In this document: positions 34,701 to 48,520 of the stretch, piece by piece
How the letters are laid out: each line of letters begins with the position of its first letter
Position numbering within the stretch: position 1 is the first letter of the stretch
NCBI GenBank assembly: GCA_021397835.1
Contig: JAJFZO010000191.1
Span: 6,453,001-6,517,000, forward strand
Direction of reading: 5' to 3'
From: Moringa oleifera
Taxonomy: Eukaryota; Streptophyta; Magnoliopsida; Brassicales; Moringaceae
Length of the DNA: 64,000 nt
Translations under genes and position numbers: made by a program
The notes under the pieces: generated by a model
What the model saw: only the letters and a program-made list of their open reading frames with translations
The model's database searches: none
Told to the model about the DNA's origin: nothing

Positions 34701-35240
34701 ACAAAAGATCAGTAGGTATCCATGGAGTACCATGGTTGATCTTGATAACTACTAGTGATGGATGTTGATCAACCTGGTGATGGATCTTAATTAACCAAAG
34801 ATGTTAGCTCTCTATCAACCATTAATGATGATTTATTTTTTATTATAAAAAAATTAAAACATATAACTTTGATTTAATTAATAAATTATAAAAATTTAAT
34901 TTAATTTTTAATTATACATTAACACGTTGATGATTCATTAAAAAAGGTTTGTCGAAATTGACATACTAATATTAAAATTTATATCATTATTTTTAAAATA
35001 TAAAAATATATTTGATGACATTAATTAAATATAAAAATTTTATAAAATTTTTACTCAAAATTTTATATGCTACCTTAAACCAAAAAAGATGAAATTTATT
35101 GGGTCTCATAGCCCAATAATAGAAGCATGAAGTGCGATCCGGTCCAAATAAAGAAGTGCCAGAGCCCACAGTGCAAGTCGGCGGATCAGGATTTCTGATA
35201 AACGAAACGGCAACGTCACCTTTTACAAAGTATTAACACA
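31800..35240. other. AT-rich intergenic region, no gene recognised
   Basis: Between the CLE promoter and the CCDC130 leader. 33,000-34,000 is extremely AT-rich with no coding signal. A 20-base A run is at 34,679-34,698. Confidence 0.5.
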
Positions 35241-35347
35241 CAGAAGGCCCCTCATAGCTTCGCTCCCTACAAGGAAAAGGTTCTTATTGCAGTCGCGGGA
35301 TCAACAACAAGAACCACTAAAACCGGTCCTGATTTTGAGAGTAGAAA

Positions 35348-35774
35348 ATGGTAAGCATAATTTGGTCTCGAAATAAATCTTAATTCTTGATATAATTTTT
35401 TGTTGCTTCGATCTCTTGTTGATTTTCTGCTATTAGGAATTCTTAGAAATTGGATGGTTCGTGATAGATATTAGAAACCCTAGATGGTAATGAAATTACG
35501 GTCCTTTGGTCGATTGTTATTTAATCTATGTGTAAATCATGGTTTTCTGTTAAATATGGTTGTTGGCTTTGTCAAGTCACTTTTTCTTAAGAAACAAAAA
35601 ACTTTTATGGTTTATTATTTTGTTGCGGAAATCAGAGATACAAATTCAAAACCTTAGGTGCAGGTTGATCTGTCAAAATAGGTGAGAATTTAATTTTTAT
35701 TTATTCATGCTACTGAGTTGTAATTGTTCTAGCTTAGGTCTGCCTTGACCTAATTAAACACAATTGCAAACACC

Positions 35775-35819
<45 letters not shown>

Positions 35820-38800
35820 TTCTCTTCTGACAGAAGAAAAACAGTTTTTTCTTTTTATCCTTGCGATTATGTTCCTCTAACACTATTCTGATTGTTGATG
35901 GTGTTTCTGTTGTTCTTTTGGTTTAATTTAACGCTTGATACTATCATGAGTTTGCAAATTACTTATGGCAGTAATGGAAAAGATCCTCTTGTTCATGGTT
36001 TTAGGGGTTTGGCATTTCAATTGTTGCAGATCGAATGAATTTCTTTGGTATTATAGTTATGTGAACAACTCTTTAGGAAAAATATAATTGAACCTTATTT
36101 TCAATGAATCAGTTTAGAGACTTGTATGAATTTAGTATTTTACGGATATTGTGTGGCCTCTTGTCAGTAAACCTTTAGTCAACAGAGAATACATCACTGG
36201 GAACTGAATCTTTGGTGTTAGTGGTTCAGTGGGCTGCTCCATGTGAACCTGTAGGATTGACTTTCTTGCAATATTGGAACTTTGTGGCACTCTATATTTT
36301 TTTAAGCAGAAACTTTGTGGCTGTATGATGAGCGTAAGACAATGTTTCTGTTTCATCTCTATAAAAATTAAATGAGCTGGGTTCCATTCTTCTGGTTTGA
36401 AAATGACAAACAATGTGGAAATATTTGGAGCCTAGAAGAAGAGAAGGCTAGAGGAGTGAATTGTTGAGCAATGAACATATTATATTGACTTACTCTTCTT
36501 TTTGTTAAAACTTGCACTGAAAGGCATTAGTCTTTTCTACTCCCATTGTGTGAGTACTGATATTTTTGGGTCTCCTTGGGAATCACCAAAAAAGATGATC
36601 CTAAAATATATCTACTCTTAAGATTTTTTTTTTTTTTTTTGTTGGGGGGGGGGGGGGGGGAGAGGGGGGGTAAGACTTATCAAGTTTAGCTGAGTTGAGT
36701 TGTCTAGATGAGTGATTTCTCTGTTTTGGCAGCAAAATGTGTCAAATATCCCTTTACAATTTTTGCTCAGCTACATGTGGGGCTTTAGAGGCAAAATTTT
36801 GGTTTCATCCTACATGTGGGGTTGGATGGTCCTGTGAGCAAAGCTCTGACATGAAAGTTCATCCTTTGTAGATATTTGAGTATAATTATTTGTCCGTTAC
36901 TGAGTGTTTCTATCCATAATCCTTTACCCCACCTCAAGCTTGCTTGTGTCTCTCTTTATCTTTCTTTAAAAGATACTTAATGTGCTTCATTTTTGTTCTG
37001 CAGTCTTCACTTGCAGCTGCTAGGGCAGACAATTTTTACTATCCTCCAGAATGGACCCCAAATCAGGTACTACAGTAGTTCTTGAATTACTGCTTTGGTA
37101 CTTTCGTTTTCATACTATCATAATAGTATTTATGCATGCTTTGGGTTCTTAAATTTCTTTATTTTCAGGGTTCGCTGAACAAGTTTCATGGTCAGCATGC
37201 ATTGAGAGAGAGAGCAAGGAAACTAGACCAAGGCATTTTGATCATAAGGTAATGTATCACATGCACACTATTAAGTGTTTGATTGAAAGTTTGCACCTTG
37301 ACTTTAGCTACCTGTATGATTTCTTGGTAGACGTCCAGTATCACGGCATATGCATTTCCGGTATGTTGTAGATGGGTAACCTTTGTTGGTTTATCATGTT
37401 TAAAACACATGAAGAAGATTAAGACAGGGTCCTTGAAAGGATCCTTTGTGGTATCAATTTATTTTGTTGAATACATGGTTCTGGTTAAGCAAATTGTTTA
37501 TGGTGATGAATCTAACTTGATAACTGCCGGAGCTTTTGTTAAAGTAGGAGTCTGTGGAAGTGCCAATTTATTGGCTACATATGAGCACAGTGAGGTAGTG
37601 AATCTATATTGCTATTTTCCAGGCTTTCTATATTGCTATTTTCGAGGCTTAGTTAGTTACTAAGCAGTTATGATTTGTTATGAACTGCTAGCTTTGAGAT
37701 AGTAGTGACATGCGCACTAGCTAATTGTGGTAGTGATAATTTTTGTATGAGTGGTTCTCATCAACTTTTTTAAAAAAATCATGTCAAATGTTACTATGTT
37801 GAAGTTAGCTTTCATATGTTCTTATTGCTTTAAATTCCTGATTAAAAAAAAAAAAATTCTGGTTTCAGGTTTGAAATGCCTTTCAATGTATGGTGTGGTG
37901 GATGCAATTCTATGATTGCAAAGGGTGTTCGTTTCAATGCAGAAAAAAAGCAAGTTGGGAATTATTATTCTACAAAGGTATGTGCTCCAGCTTAAGTCAA
38001 ATTTTTGTGACAGGAAAACTTAAAATATGTTGCGATGATGTTTGATGAGATTTTCATGCATGGTCTGGATGATGGAACTACGTTCATGTGCTTACACAGT
38101 TGAGTTGTCATGTAACCTGACTGTTGACATCTATCATAAGCTTATTTGTTAAATTGATCTTCTTTTAAAGCTTGGCATTGGAAATGAGTAGCAATTGCAG
38201 ATGCTTGAATTCTGAAGTTCTGATTCCATATGAGAACTAAGACAATTCCATGAAGTGCAACCTTTTCAATGTAATGATTTTATTCATGTACTTTAACATA
38301 CGTCCACATAAGCATGTTTCTGTGTACAATTGTATGTACACATATTTACATGTATCTACGAATATATCGACATATATGCACATGTTGATCATACATGTGT
38401 TTGGCCATGCATATCTTTCTGTGTATGTATACATGGACTTATATACACGTCCATTTGTACTGTTACATATTTGTGCATATGTATATATATGCACATATGT
38501 GCGTGTATTTATACATACGTATATACATACACACATATACATATACACACACACAAAAATATATATATATATAGATACACACGCACACACACACACACAC
38601 ATACATACATACATATATACAGACACATGCACGCACACATATGTATATACAGACACACATATACATAGATACATATATACAGACACATGCACGCACACAC
38701 ATGTATATACAGACACACACATATACATAGATACATATATACAGACACATGCACGCACATATATGTATACCCCACCCCTCCCCCCCACATACATAGATAC

Positions 38801-40353
38801 ATATATACAGACACATGCACGCACATATATGTATATACACACACACATATACATAGATACAAATATACAGACACATGCACGCACATATATGTATATACAC
38901 ACACACATATACATAGATACAAATATACAGACACATGCACGCACATATATGTATACACACACACACATATCTGTGCATATACATATACACTTGTGTATAT
39001 GTCTATATATAGATATACACACACATATACTCGCATATATGCATATACATGTACATATATACACACACACATGTATATATCTATATATATATATATGTAT
39101 GTATGTATGTATAATGCTTGTATATCTAAAGCTAAAAGAAAAAAGGAAAACTCAAGAAAACTCAATTCCTAGTAGTAGCATCCAAATATAGAACTGGAAT
39201 ATCATGGAATTATGTAATGTATTGAATTTTAATTCTGCAGAATTTTGATTCAAATTCAGTTCCAATTTCTTGCAACCAAATGCTACGTCAGTGTTGCTTA
39301 TCTTAATACTGTGGGCTATAGCTTCTGTTCTTGATGTAGTGCTTTTATAGTTCCACTAACAGCAAATTCTTCCTTTCTTCACTCAGATATGGAGTTTTAC
39401 CATGAAATCTGCGTGCTGCAAACATCAGATTGTTATTCAGACCGATCCTAAAAATTGTGAATATATAATTATCAGTGGGGCCCAGAGGAAGACTGAGGAC
39501 TTTGATGTTGAGGATGCAGAGACCTTTGCACTCCCTGCGGATGAAGGTTGGTAATCACTTTGGTGGAACTCCAGGCTTGTTTGCCTGTTTTATGAAAATA
39601 GATGTAACAGGTGGCATCATATTGATGTAAAAGCTATGGCTCAGTTGTTTTTAGTATTTTTGATGGTTATCCACAATACATATGTCCAATTATTTTATTC
39701 TTCAGCTTTTTCATATGTTCTTTAACAGAAGCCTTTACTTTGCAGAAAGAGGTAAGCTTGCAGATCCGTTTTACCGTCTTGAGCACCAGGAAGAGGATTT
39801 GCAGAAGAAGAAAGAAGCAGAGCCGCTTCTTGTTCGTCTCCAGCGAATGTCTGATGCTAGGCATTCAGATGATTATGCCCTCAACAAGGCTCTCCGGGCT
39901 CAAGTTAGAGTATGTTCTGGAGATGTTAGTTTAAAATTTCACATACTTTTTGAGCCTATGTCTTGAGTTTTGCTTACTCTTTTATGTTTTCAGACTCACA
40001 AGAAGAGGGTTGCCGAGGAAGAGGCTATGTCTAGGAGAATGGGCCTTGGCATTCGATTACTTCCAGCTAGCAGAGAAGATGCTGCTACTGCTTCAAATGT
40101 GAAGTTTTCTTCCAAGTTTGACAGAAGTAGGAGGGATAAACGAGCACTAATTAATGCTGCTTCAATTTTTCCCGAGTCATCTGGATGTTCTATGTCTAAT
40201 CAGAAACGATTGCAGCTAGAGTCGAAGAGGAGAAAAATCAGTGCTGCTGCAGCATCTAATCTGTTGACAGGGGGGTTCAAGCCTCCATCATGGTCTCAAA
40301 GTTCTACATCATCAAGCAGGCATAAGGGTTCAGTCACAGCACAGAAATTATAG
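35348..40353 (+). CDS. CCDC130: CCDC130/CWC16 (YJU2-family) splicing factor homologue, seven exons
   Basis: Exons: 35348-35350 (only the start codon), 37004-37066, 37169-37248, 37869-37977, 39387-39546, 39746-39909, 39994-40353 (TAG). All introns are GT-AG and the frame closes to 312 residues. The N-terminal end MSSLAAARADNFYYPPEW, then GSLNKFHGQHALRERARKL and ILIIRFEMPFNVWCGGC, is the conserved start of the family. The Cys pair in CGGC and the CCKH of SACCKHQIVIQTDP form the zinc-binding part. GKLADPFYRLEHQEED and a coiled-coil stretch rich in Lys and Glu follow; the last exon is basic and variable. Yeast and human relatives act in the spliceosome around the second catalytic step. The gene looks intact. 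Intron 1 (1653 bases) carries a run of 42 C and a run of 17 G; intron 4 (1409 bases) carries a minisatellite. Confidence 0.93.
35776..35817. repeat. Run of 42 C in intron 1 of CCDC130
   Basis: An uninterrupted C run. Such length is exceptional and is likely unstable or wrongly assembled. It lies far from both splice sites. Confidence 0.9.
36644..36669. repeat. G-rich run (17 G, then AGA and 7 G) in intron 1 of CCDC130
   Basis: It directly follows a 17-base T run with GTT between. The same T-then-G pattern occurs at 179-222. Confidence 0.85.
38510..39110. repeat. Minisatellite of about 60 bp in intron 4 of CCDC130, with flanking TA/CA microsatellite
   Basis: Six units start with an ACATATATACAGACACATGC-like word at 38611, 38671, 38733, 38799, 38859 and 38919, so the period is 60-66 bases. 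The 60 bases at 38821-38880 and 38881-38940 are identical. The sequence is alternating purine-pyrimidine, mostly TA and CA. It keeps long frames open on both strands (38237-39070 and 38250-39191), which are artefacts of the repeat and not genes. Confidence 0.9.
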
Positions 40354-42660
40354 CTGACAGTTTGCTAGAGCTGTGAGGGTCTGTTTTATTCTCACATCAG
40401 CGTTGCCTCTGAGAACCAACAGCAGCCCATATTCAAATGCTTAACCACTGCAATTGTTTCTATTCGCTGCCGTTTCATGTGTGAGGGATTTGTTATTGAT
40501 GGTAGTATGTGTAGATTGTGTTCTATGTAATGGTGTTTGACAATATAATGAAATGGCTGCAGAAGGATAAGAGCAGCCTGTGATGTTTCCATTTTCTTCT
40601 TCTTAATTCATTTATCTTTCATGCCAGAACAGCTTGAACTATTTGATATCTGGGTTATTAACAACTGGCAGATGGGTATATCTGAAGCGTGTTTCATGCC
40701 TGCAAACGGTGTGTTCAAAAGCCTCGCCTGAGCTATTTGGACCAATGCTACAGTGTACCCAACCCCCTCAGGAGCACATTAAAGCTACAATGTGCTGCAA
40801 TTTCTCTGATAATGATCCAAATCCTTTCACCAAAAGCTGGGAAAAGCGAAAGGTAATTAAAACTCTTTCAGAGCAGAAAGACACAAAATCCCAAGCCTAG
40901 AAAATATGGGGGGCCAGTGAACCCTACTCCATGTCTACCAGCAGATTGGGTCTATTTTCTGCCTGGCAAACCTAGTGTTTGGGTTGAATTTGACCACCTT
41001 TTTTTTTTTCTGTAGAAAGAGCTTAAAGGATTAACCTTATGCCTCTTTTACTCTTCAAACTCATTCACAAGCTTTATCTGAACCATCGTAGCAATCAAAT
41101 CAGTCCATTACATCATTCCCATTGTTTTTTTTTCCCCATATTTTGTTCATATTTCTGTGGCTAGCTATGCTTGTTTTAGCTGGATCTGGCAAGAAGGAAA
41201 GTGTCCATTTAGTGCATTTTATGCGCACTTGAAGTTTCAATAAAGGCCTAGGTAACCCCTTTTTGAAGAGGGCATTGTTAGCTATCATTCAGGACGGCAT
41301 TAAATGGAAAGTGCCTGTCTAGCTACCTGCAGCCACGTGAACTTTGCTTGTTAGCCATGAAACTTCCATGCACTTCAATTTACTCTCTTTCCAATTCTTA
41401 CTGTATCCTTAAAAAAGTGGATCCTGTTATCATCATATACAGCAACTGTGAACATATGAATAGATGTATATATCAGGGAACAATGCTAGGAAAATAATTG
41501 AAGTACAGTCACGAAGTCTGAGCTCTTCATTTTTTTATTGACTTTTGTGATATAACTCATTTAAATCTACATATGTCACAGCCAAATAAACACAAAAATC
41601 ATCTCTTATCTTAATTAAGATTGATGTATGAAACAAATGGCAAGAACATATATATTCAACATTTTCCTTTCAGACAAACATGGCTGGTTGTCAAGCGCAA
41701 GGTTTGAGATTTTAACATTAAAATATACAGGGATATGGCAGGAAAAGAGGACACAAGCCATATAACCTGTTCTTTTGTCTGCTGGTCCCCAAAGCACAAA
41801 CGGTACAGTTTTACATATTTATAAATGTTAAGGGTACTAACAACTGAATAAACTAAGGATCACTGTCCTAGTAAGTGCTTTTAGTTACTTGTACTTTTGA
41901 TCTTGACACCGCTCCGCCATTATTACCTGGAAAATCACTCTCGAATTTGACTGAAATCATGCAATGGAATATGCATTTTGACATTTTGGATTCCTTTTTG
42001 GGGGCCAAAGAAGACTATCTCTGTGTTAAAGTAGTAAGCTGAACTGCTGCAAAATGCTGCTCGTTATTCTTCCCAACCTCCCGTGACACTGTATCCTTCA
42101 CCAAATCCTAAAGATGCACAGTACTCGATCTGTACAACAGCGACTGATCGAGAAGCTCAAATTCCGGCTCTACTTCACAATAAACGGAGACAAAGTTATC
42201 TAAGCCACTATTTGTATATGTATTTGTGTATTATCATACAGATCTTTTGATACATTAGTACGTGCCACCACCTACTTTTCTGGGCAGGATAGATTTTTCT
42301 CAGGAAAAAGAAAGAAAGAAAGAGAAATCGCAGCACCGTGAGATTACTCATGAGCAAACAACGGTCGCAGCAGGTATATTTACACAACACAGGGGAATTG
42401 GGCCCTATACGCATATAGAAAGAGACCTATTAGCACCTAACACTGCCACAAGATCACGCAACTGAGCCTAAACAAGCAAATCCAAGTAACTAACCCTACA
42501 AAAAATTTATATGTTTTGCCATAACTTTGTCAGTGATTATTTCTGTTCAAAAGAAAATTTCGCTGCCAAAGTACCTGTACCCAGGAAAAAAACAATGCCA
42601 TCATTGATATCTAAAGACAAAGTCCCATATAACAGCACCTGGGCTTCTTTTACTTCACTC
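40354..42660. other. 3' end of CCDC130 and intergenic sequence
   Basis: The 3' untranslated part probably runs to about 40,580. Beyond it I see no gene; the frame at 40634-40900 has no family motif. Confidence 0.5.
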
Positions 42661-42661
42661 C

Positions 42662-42699
<38 letters not shown>
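42662..42699. repeat. (CT)n microsatellite
   Basis: About 19 CT units with one interruption. The open frames across it on both strands are artefacts. Confidence 0.9.
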
Positions 42700-45600
42700 A
42701 CAGATTATTTCTACAAAGAGCTGGTGTTTGTCGCTGCAGATCGCTCTCTCTTTTCCGGGTTTGTCGCTATAATCCGTGCAGCTCGCTATCATACACATTT
42801 TATCATGAATAGTCTCTTTCCTTGGCCTTCTTTTGCTTCTGTTTAGAGTTGTTTTTGGCTTCTTTTGCGTGTCCACTAGTATGCTTAAAGACTACTAAGT
42901 TAATTCCAACAGGTTTTCTTTTTCTTGGGTTTAATAATATATATGTTGCACTGTTGCTATAACTGGCTCTGTAGGGTTATGCAACTCCTGCTATTTGCTC
43001 GTGTACTGAGTGCTATAATGGCCAAGCTCAGGCAATGAGGGATACCTAGAAGATAAACAAGAGGAACGCATCATCGCACAAGCTTTTAAGGTTAGTAGAG
43101 CCCATTTTTATCTCTCCATCTCTCTCTGGTCTCTTACAGAGAACAGTATTTCGTGGTTTGCAAGATGACAAAATTTGATGAGTTAAAATATTCTTGCAAG
43201 TCCTTTACCTCTACAAGATGATTTGCAGGCAGTTTTTTGGCATTCTCTGGTAATCATTACATTGCTCAACTGAAGACATCAAAGCATATTGTTCAGTGAT
43301 TGACTGATTAGTGACCAGTAGAAGAAAGTTTAATTTGCTTATGGTTTCTCTGCGTGCTTCCAGCGTTTTGCTTTGGACCCTTTTAATCTCTCTTTTTCTG
43401 GGCTCTTAAGAAGACAGAAAAAAAAAAAAACAAAAATCACCTTGCTGGCTCATCAGTTCAACTGTAAAAGCTCAAAAAGTAAAAGGATAATAATGGCCTG
43501 CTTTTGCTAAGTAATACTACTACTACTATCAGTGTAGTAAACAGGCAACTAAAGTTCTCGCTTTTTTAATAAATAGGCATAGTACGTGCAGCTCTGCTGC
43601 CGCATACACACCATCTCTTACTTTTAACGTTATACAACTGCTGAGACCCTGAGACTAGAGTTACTTTCATTATTCTCCCACTGCTCCTCCTTTACTTTGC
43701 ATTTTTCAATTTTCAGTTTTGTCTTATAATCATTTACATAAATTCTTTTTTTTTTTTTTTTAACTATCTGCACCAAAATTTTGATTTAACTTGTCTAGAT
43801 TCTTTCTTCTTTTCTTTTTCTTACTATTTTCTTCCTCCCATCTTCTTCTTCTTTTTGCTCTTCTTGCAGCAACCTTGCATCTATAATTTGGTTTCAAAAG
43901 AATATATGAGTTCATGAGTTATGGGTAGTGTAGTAATGCCCATCTAGGTAGGTTGAAGATTTAGCAACGAGTTGTAAACATGTAGAGGTTCTTGGCCTGT
44001 TGCATCAAGCTCCTTATGTCTATTAGGAGGCTACGTTATAGCTAAACTAAGCAGCAACTCTGATGAAATCAAAAACTACATGTTTCATACCACTTGTATT
44101 ACTGACAAGTTGCTTGTCAAGTTCTTCATAATAACAAGGCTTCATTCATTTTAGGAAAGTAGAACCCGGAGGACATAACTAATTGCGCTCATCAGTTTTC
44201 TTCTCTGCTTTTTTGCACTAAGTGAATGAAAACTGCAAGCAGTAAAAGATATAGAATAAGATCACCAAATCAAATCTGTTAGTTACAACACCTAATAAAA
44301 TCAGAGGCAAAAATACTGCTCTACTACACAACAGACCAAGATCAACAAAGACAGAAGCAACAACATGGATCCAAGTATACACATATGCACATTAGAAAAC
44401 TTAAAATTGCATGAAATCAGATCCAAGACCAACAAAGACCTCACTTCACTCTTACTCTTATCATGCAACCCTATAAGCAACTCAATCTATGAAAGTTTAA
44501 GATCTGCTACTCTTGCACTAGTATGCCTTCATACATAGTTTTGATGTCTGCCTGCAACATTTATCAGTTGATATGCAATACGAGTGCTTTTGTTTTTTTG
44601 TTTTTTAATTTTTATACAGCTAGCTTTCATACAGTTTCTTCAATATTTTAAGTACTCTTTCTTCTTACTTGATGCATCTGTTCCTCACTCTGCACAATAT
44701 TGTGTGGCTTTTGTTAAGCACATCCAACATTACTCTTTGCAGAATATTTCTCAATTCTCCTGGACAATATATCTGATTTGGCTTTCTACATGAACCCACG
44801 GTATATTCTTGATACTTTTGCTAAGATTTCGGAAACATTTTTTTCCTTGTTCTTCTCTTGATACCTGGGATTAGTCAATTGTACTAGTATCAAGATTGTC
44901 TCTTGGTGCTTAACCTGAACCCTTCTTTCTCACCGCTAGAAGCCATTTATCATAGGTATTGGACTTAACAAATCTTTTTCTTCTATAATTTTGTTCCATG
45001 AGACTATCTGCAAGGTTGCATGCTTATAATTAGCTTTTCCAGCAATATTACTGCATGGCAACCCTTTTCACATTATCTGCAGTGCCTTTAATGAGAAATC
45101 TACCTGTACCACCTCTTCTTTCGAGTGATTAAACTCGCTCATCTTTTGGAATATGTAATAGCATGTCCAGCTTATCCTCTTTTGAGTATATATATAGAAA
45201 CTCACCCAAATGCCATAACCTTACTTTAATTTTCTTCAGTTATAGAGTTTCTGCAATTGCAAAAACTTGAATTGCAAAGCCAAGAACGTCTCATTTATAT
45301 GGAATGATCATGTCAAGTCAAGATCATACATGATGATGTTTCGTTAATTTTGAGTTTGACCCTTTTTATCAAAGGATATAGTAGCTAAAGGAGGAAGACG
45401 CCATCATAAGCAGAAGAACATTCCAAAGAAACAATGTCATGGAGATGATATAATATATATACTTAAAAGCTTATAATTTTAACAATTTTAATTAAACAGC
45501 ACTTTTAGGTTACATAAACACCCAATGCTTACAAACAAATTAAACAATAGTGAACTCATATGATATAAGAAGTTGCTTCCCTGACTTACTAAACAACATT

Positions 45601-48485
45601 GATATTATATGCTCCCACTTCTGTATTCTATCTCTTTGTTATCACAAGGAAAGATTTTGTTTGTCAAATTTTTTTTTTTTTGAAGTTGAGAGAATGATGA
45701 CATGAAACAACAGGATTGAACGCACAGACCAATAATCAGAAGAAAACCTTTTGTTTTCATAATAATTTATTTTTGAGCCTGCCACTTTATGAATTAAGTT
45801 CTGTTATGAAAGGGTACTTCTGAAGGATTTAAGAGCATGTAGAAGAGGGATGTCAACATTTGTGAACCTGTTTTAAAAACATTAAAGGGGTGAAAAAATC
45901 TTTACAAATACTGTGTTGATTTATGGCCAGAGGTGATACTAAGTTGGTAGAAAGAACTAACAAGAGGTCCTTAAAGCTTTCCTGTACTGTAATCAAGTTT
46001 CTGCAGTTCCCATTTGCTCAGTTTTGTCTTTACTTTTTCAGGTTCTGATGACATAATTTATAGCTGTGTTCAATGTTCGTGTGCTTAAAAGTAGGCTAAA
46101 CATAACCAAGCAGAGGCCTTTGCAAAGTGATTTGTCTATCTATGCATTTTTCCTTTAACTCACTGTCTCGAACAGCTGCAGTTGCTTGCCTGCCAGACAG
46201 TTTCAGGAACTGCGTGGCTGCAAGCTTGGTAGATAATTTGATTAATAAATTTTTTTACCCACAGAAGTGAAGGAAGTTAGCCTTGGCCCTTCTCTTTTAT
46301 TTGCTTTTTCGGCTGAACAAAAAGTCAATGGGCAACACCCATGAAGATGAGTACCATTATGCCATAATGCACGCATTTCAAATTATACATTTTACTTTTG
46401 GGCCAGGACATTTGTGATTAAAGCCTTTCGGCCTACTTTCTTAGCCCATAATCCTAGCCTAGGACTCCATTTGGGTCGGATCTGTAACTTGATCCACCTG
46501 ACCAAAATAATTTACAAGCAATGCTCATTGTTTGTAAATCTTTTTCCTTTTTATTTTATTTTTTTAATATCTTGTTCTTCAATCATAATATGGAACATAA
46601 CATTGATGTTCTCCATGTTAAGCTTAGCTACCATTACATCACTGTTTCACCTATCACTTGCAGACAAACATCAACTGATAAAACCTGGCTGCTGACTCAG
46701 CAAAACCCGGTGGAGAGCTCTTCATGATACCTGTAAGTGGTTTGTTTAGGTCTATTGCACTGTTGGTCTCTTGCTATGCGGATTCCTGCTATTTGATTGA
46801 TTGCTTTGTTAGTGATAAAATGCTAGAGTGAGTCTTGATGGCGATGACTATTTCAGTTTTCTTTGCCTGCACTGACCATGTTACAACCCATCAATGACCC
46901 TAGTTATGAAGTCATAATAAACTGTGAGACACTGTCACAGTACACCACCATTGGAGTAAGGGGAGTCCTAGTCTATAGATTTAGATCACAACGTCGTTGA
47001 GGAGATATGTATTTGGTGGGTCACCCAAGAAGAAATGTCAATGTTGGATTTAAACTAAGTTTGTTATATCATTGTACCAGATTCATATGAGGAATGTAGC
47101 TTAACCCAATTAAGAGTTTGAAATTGAACATAAGCAAGGAGAGTGAAATGGTTATGATGTTTTCCATGAACAAATAAAGCAGATAGAAACATACCATTAT
47201 CTTAGGAGAGAGATGCGTTGATGCATCAACTAATTTCTAGTGCAGTTGATCAGTCATTTTCACTTTACCTGATACTATTTAGGACAGTCAATGACACAGG
47301 TGTGGAGTAAATGGAAATCCATGTAGAGTTGGTCTATAAATATCCAGAACTTTTGTGCTCTCCTGATCATGTTGTGAACATTTTGGCCGAGGCAAACAGG
47401 AAAGCATTCTATTCTCATTAGTTTGGAAATATATGTCTTTACTATCAAGCTGCATGCATATGGTCTTCTGTGTTAAATAGAAGCATAAGGTGCAACCAAA
47501 TAGACTGTCAATTACGAGTAAAATGTGCTTGATCATATACACCACATGGAAAAATGCCTGAACACACCAACATACACCGCAAACTGCACTTAATCACAAG
47601 ACAGGAAGAGTAGAAACATCTACAGAAATCTGGACAGGAATATTGGAAGATAGTCTCTGATATTAGCTCTAAATTAAAGGGAGATATCTAAGTAATGTGC
47701 TTCTCAAAGCTATTTTTATGTCAATTGCTTGCTTCTTTAAGGTGACAATATATTGATGCATAAGGGCATGATTAGATAACTGAAAGATGTGTCCTACTGT
47801 TGTTTAAATCATGGAATGTCTTTATTTGGGCAACTCATCTGTTCTACTGCTTTCTTAAATATCCGTCAATGAAAGAATGAAGCATTCCCATCCAGTTAGT
47901 GGTGCAAGAATCACAAACATTATATGGTTCTCGAAAAATACAGTAGCAAAATGATAATGGCAAGCTAGAAAGTCTAGAAAAGGCAGTAAGTAATTAAGGG
48001 TGGAGCTACTGCAAAAGGTCAAGATTATGACTCAAAAAGGGGAGGGTTGCCCCTGTGAATTTGGACAGAGTACCAAACAGACAGTTCTAGTCCCATAGCA
48101 AAACCATGGCCAACATTCAAAGCTTGAGAAGATACAGATAATAAGAAAAGAGGAAAGTAATGTCTTAAGGCATGTTTAACAAAGATTTACATAGACTATG
48201 AAAAGAGATATTAAGAATTGGACATCGGTGAGGATTTCAGCTAACTGATGCACAAATTACAGAAATTATTGGGTTAAAGAAAAACCTGCAATGCACGGCT
48301 CTTTAGCAACCTATAAACTCATCTCTTTGTATAAGCAACTGCATTGGCTCTTATAATCCTTTTGGAAATGAGCATTCTTTCTATTTCTTTCTAAAGCTCA
48401 AGTATGCATGGATATGTTACACATAGGTGAATGCATACATGCACGCCAATGTGCATGTGTGAGCAGTTTTTGTTTTGTGCCTGCA

Positions 48486-48520
<35 letters not shown>
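48486..48520. repeat. (GT)n(GA)n compound microsatellite
   Basis: About seven GT units followed directly by ten GA units. Confidence 0.9.

Noticed and set aside
38237..39191. Open frames of 277 and 313 codons on opposite strands, and several overlapping ones
   Set aside because: They run through the TA/CA minisatellite in intron 4 of CCDC130 and code only for Tyr, Ile, Cys, His and Thr repeats; the repeat simply lacks stops.
42511..42876. Open frames on both strands around 42,660
   Set aside because: They depend on the (CT)n microsatellite and have no other coding signal.
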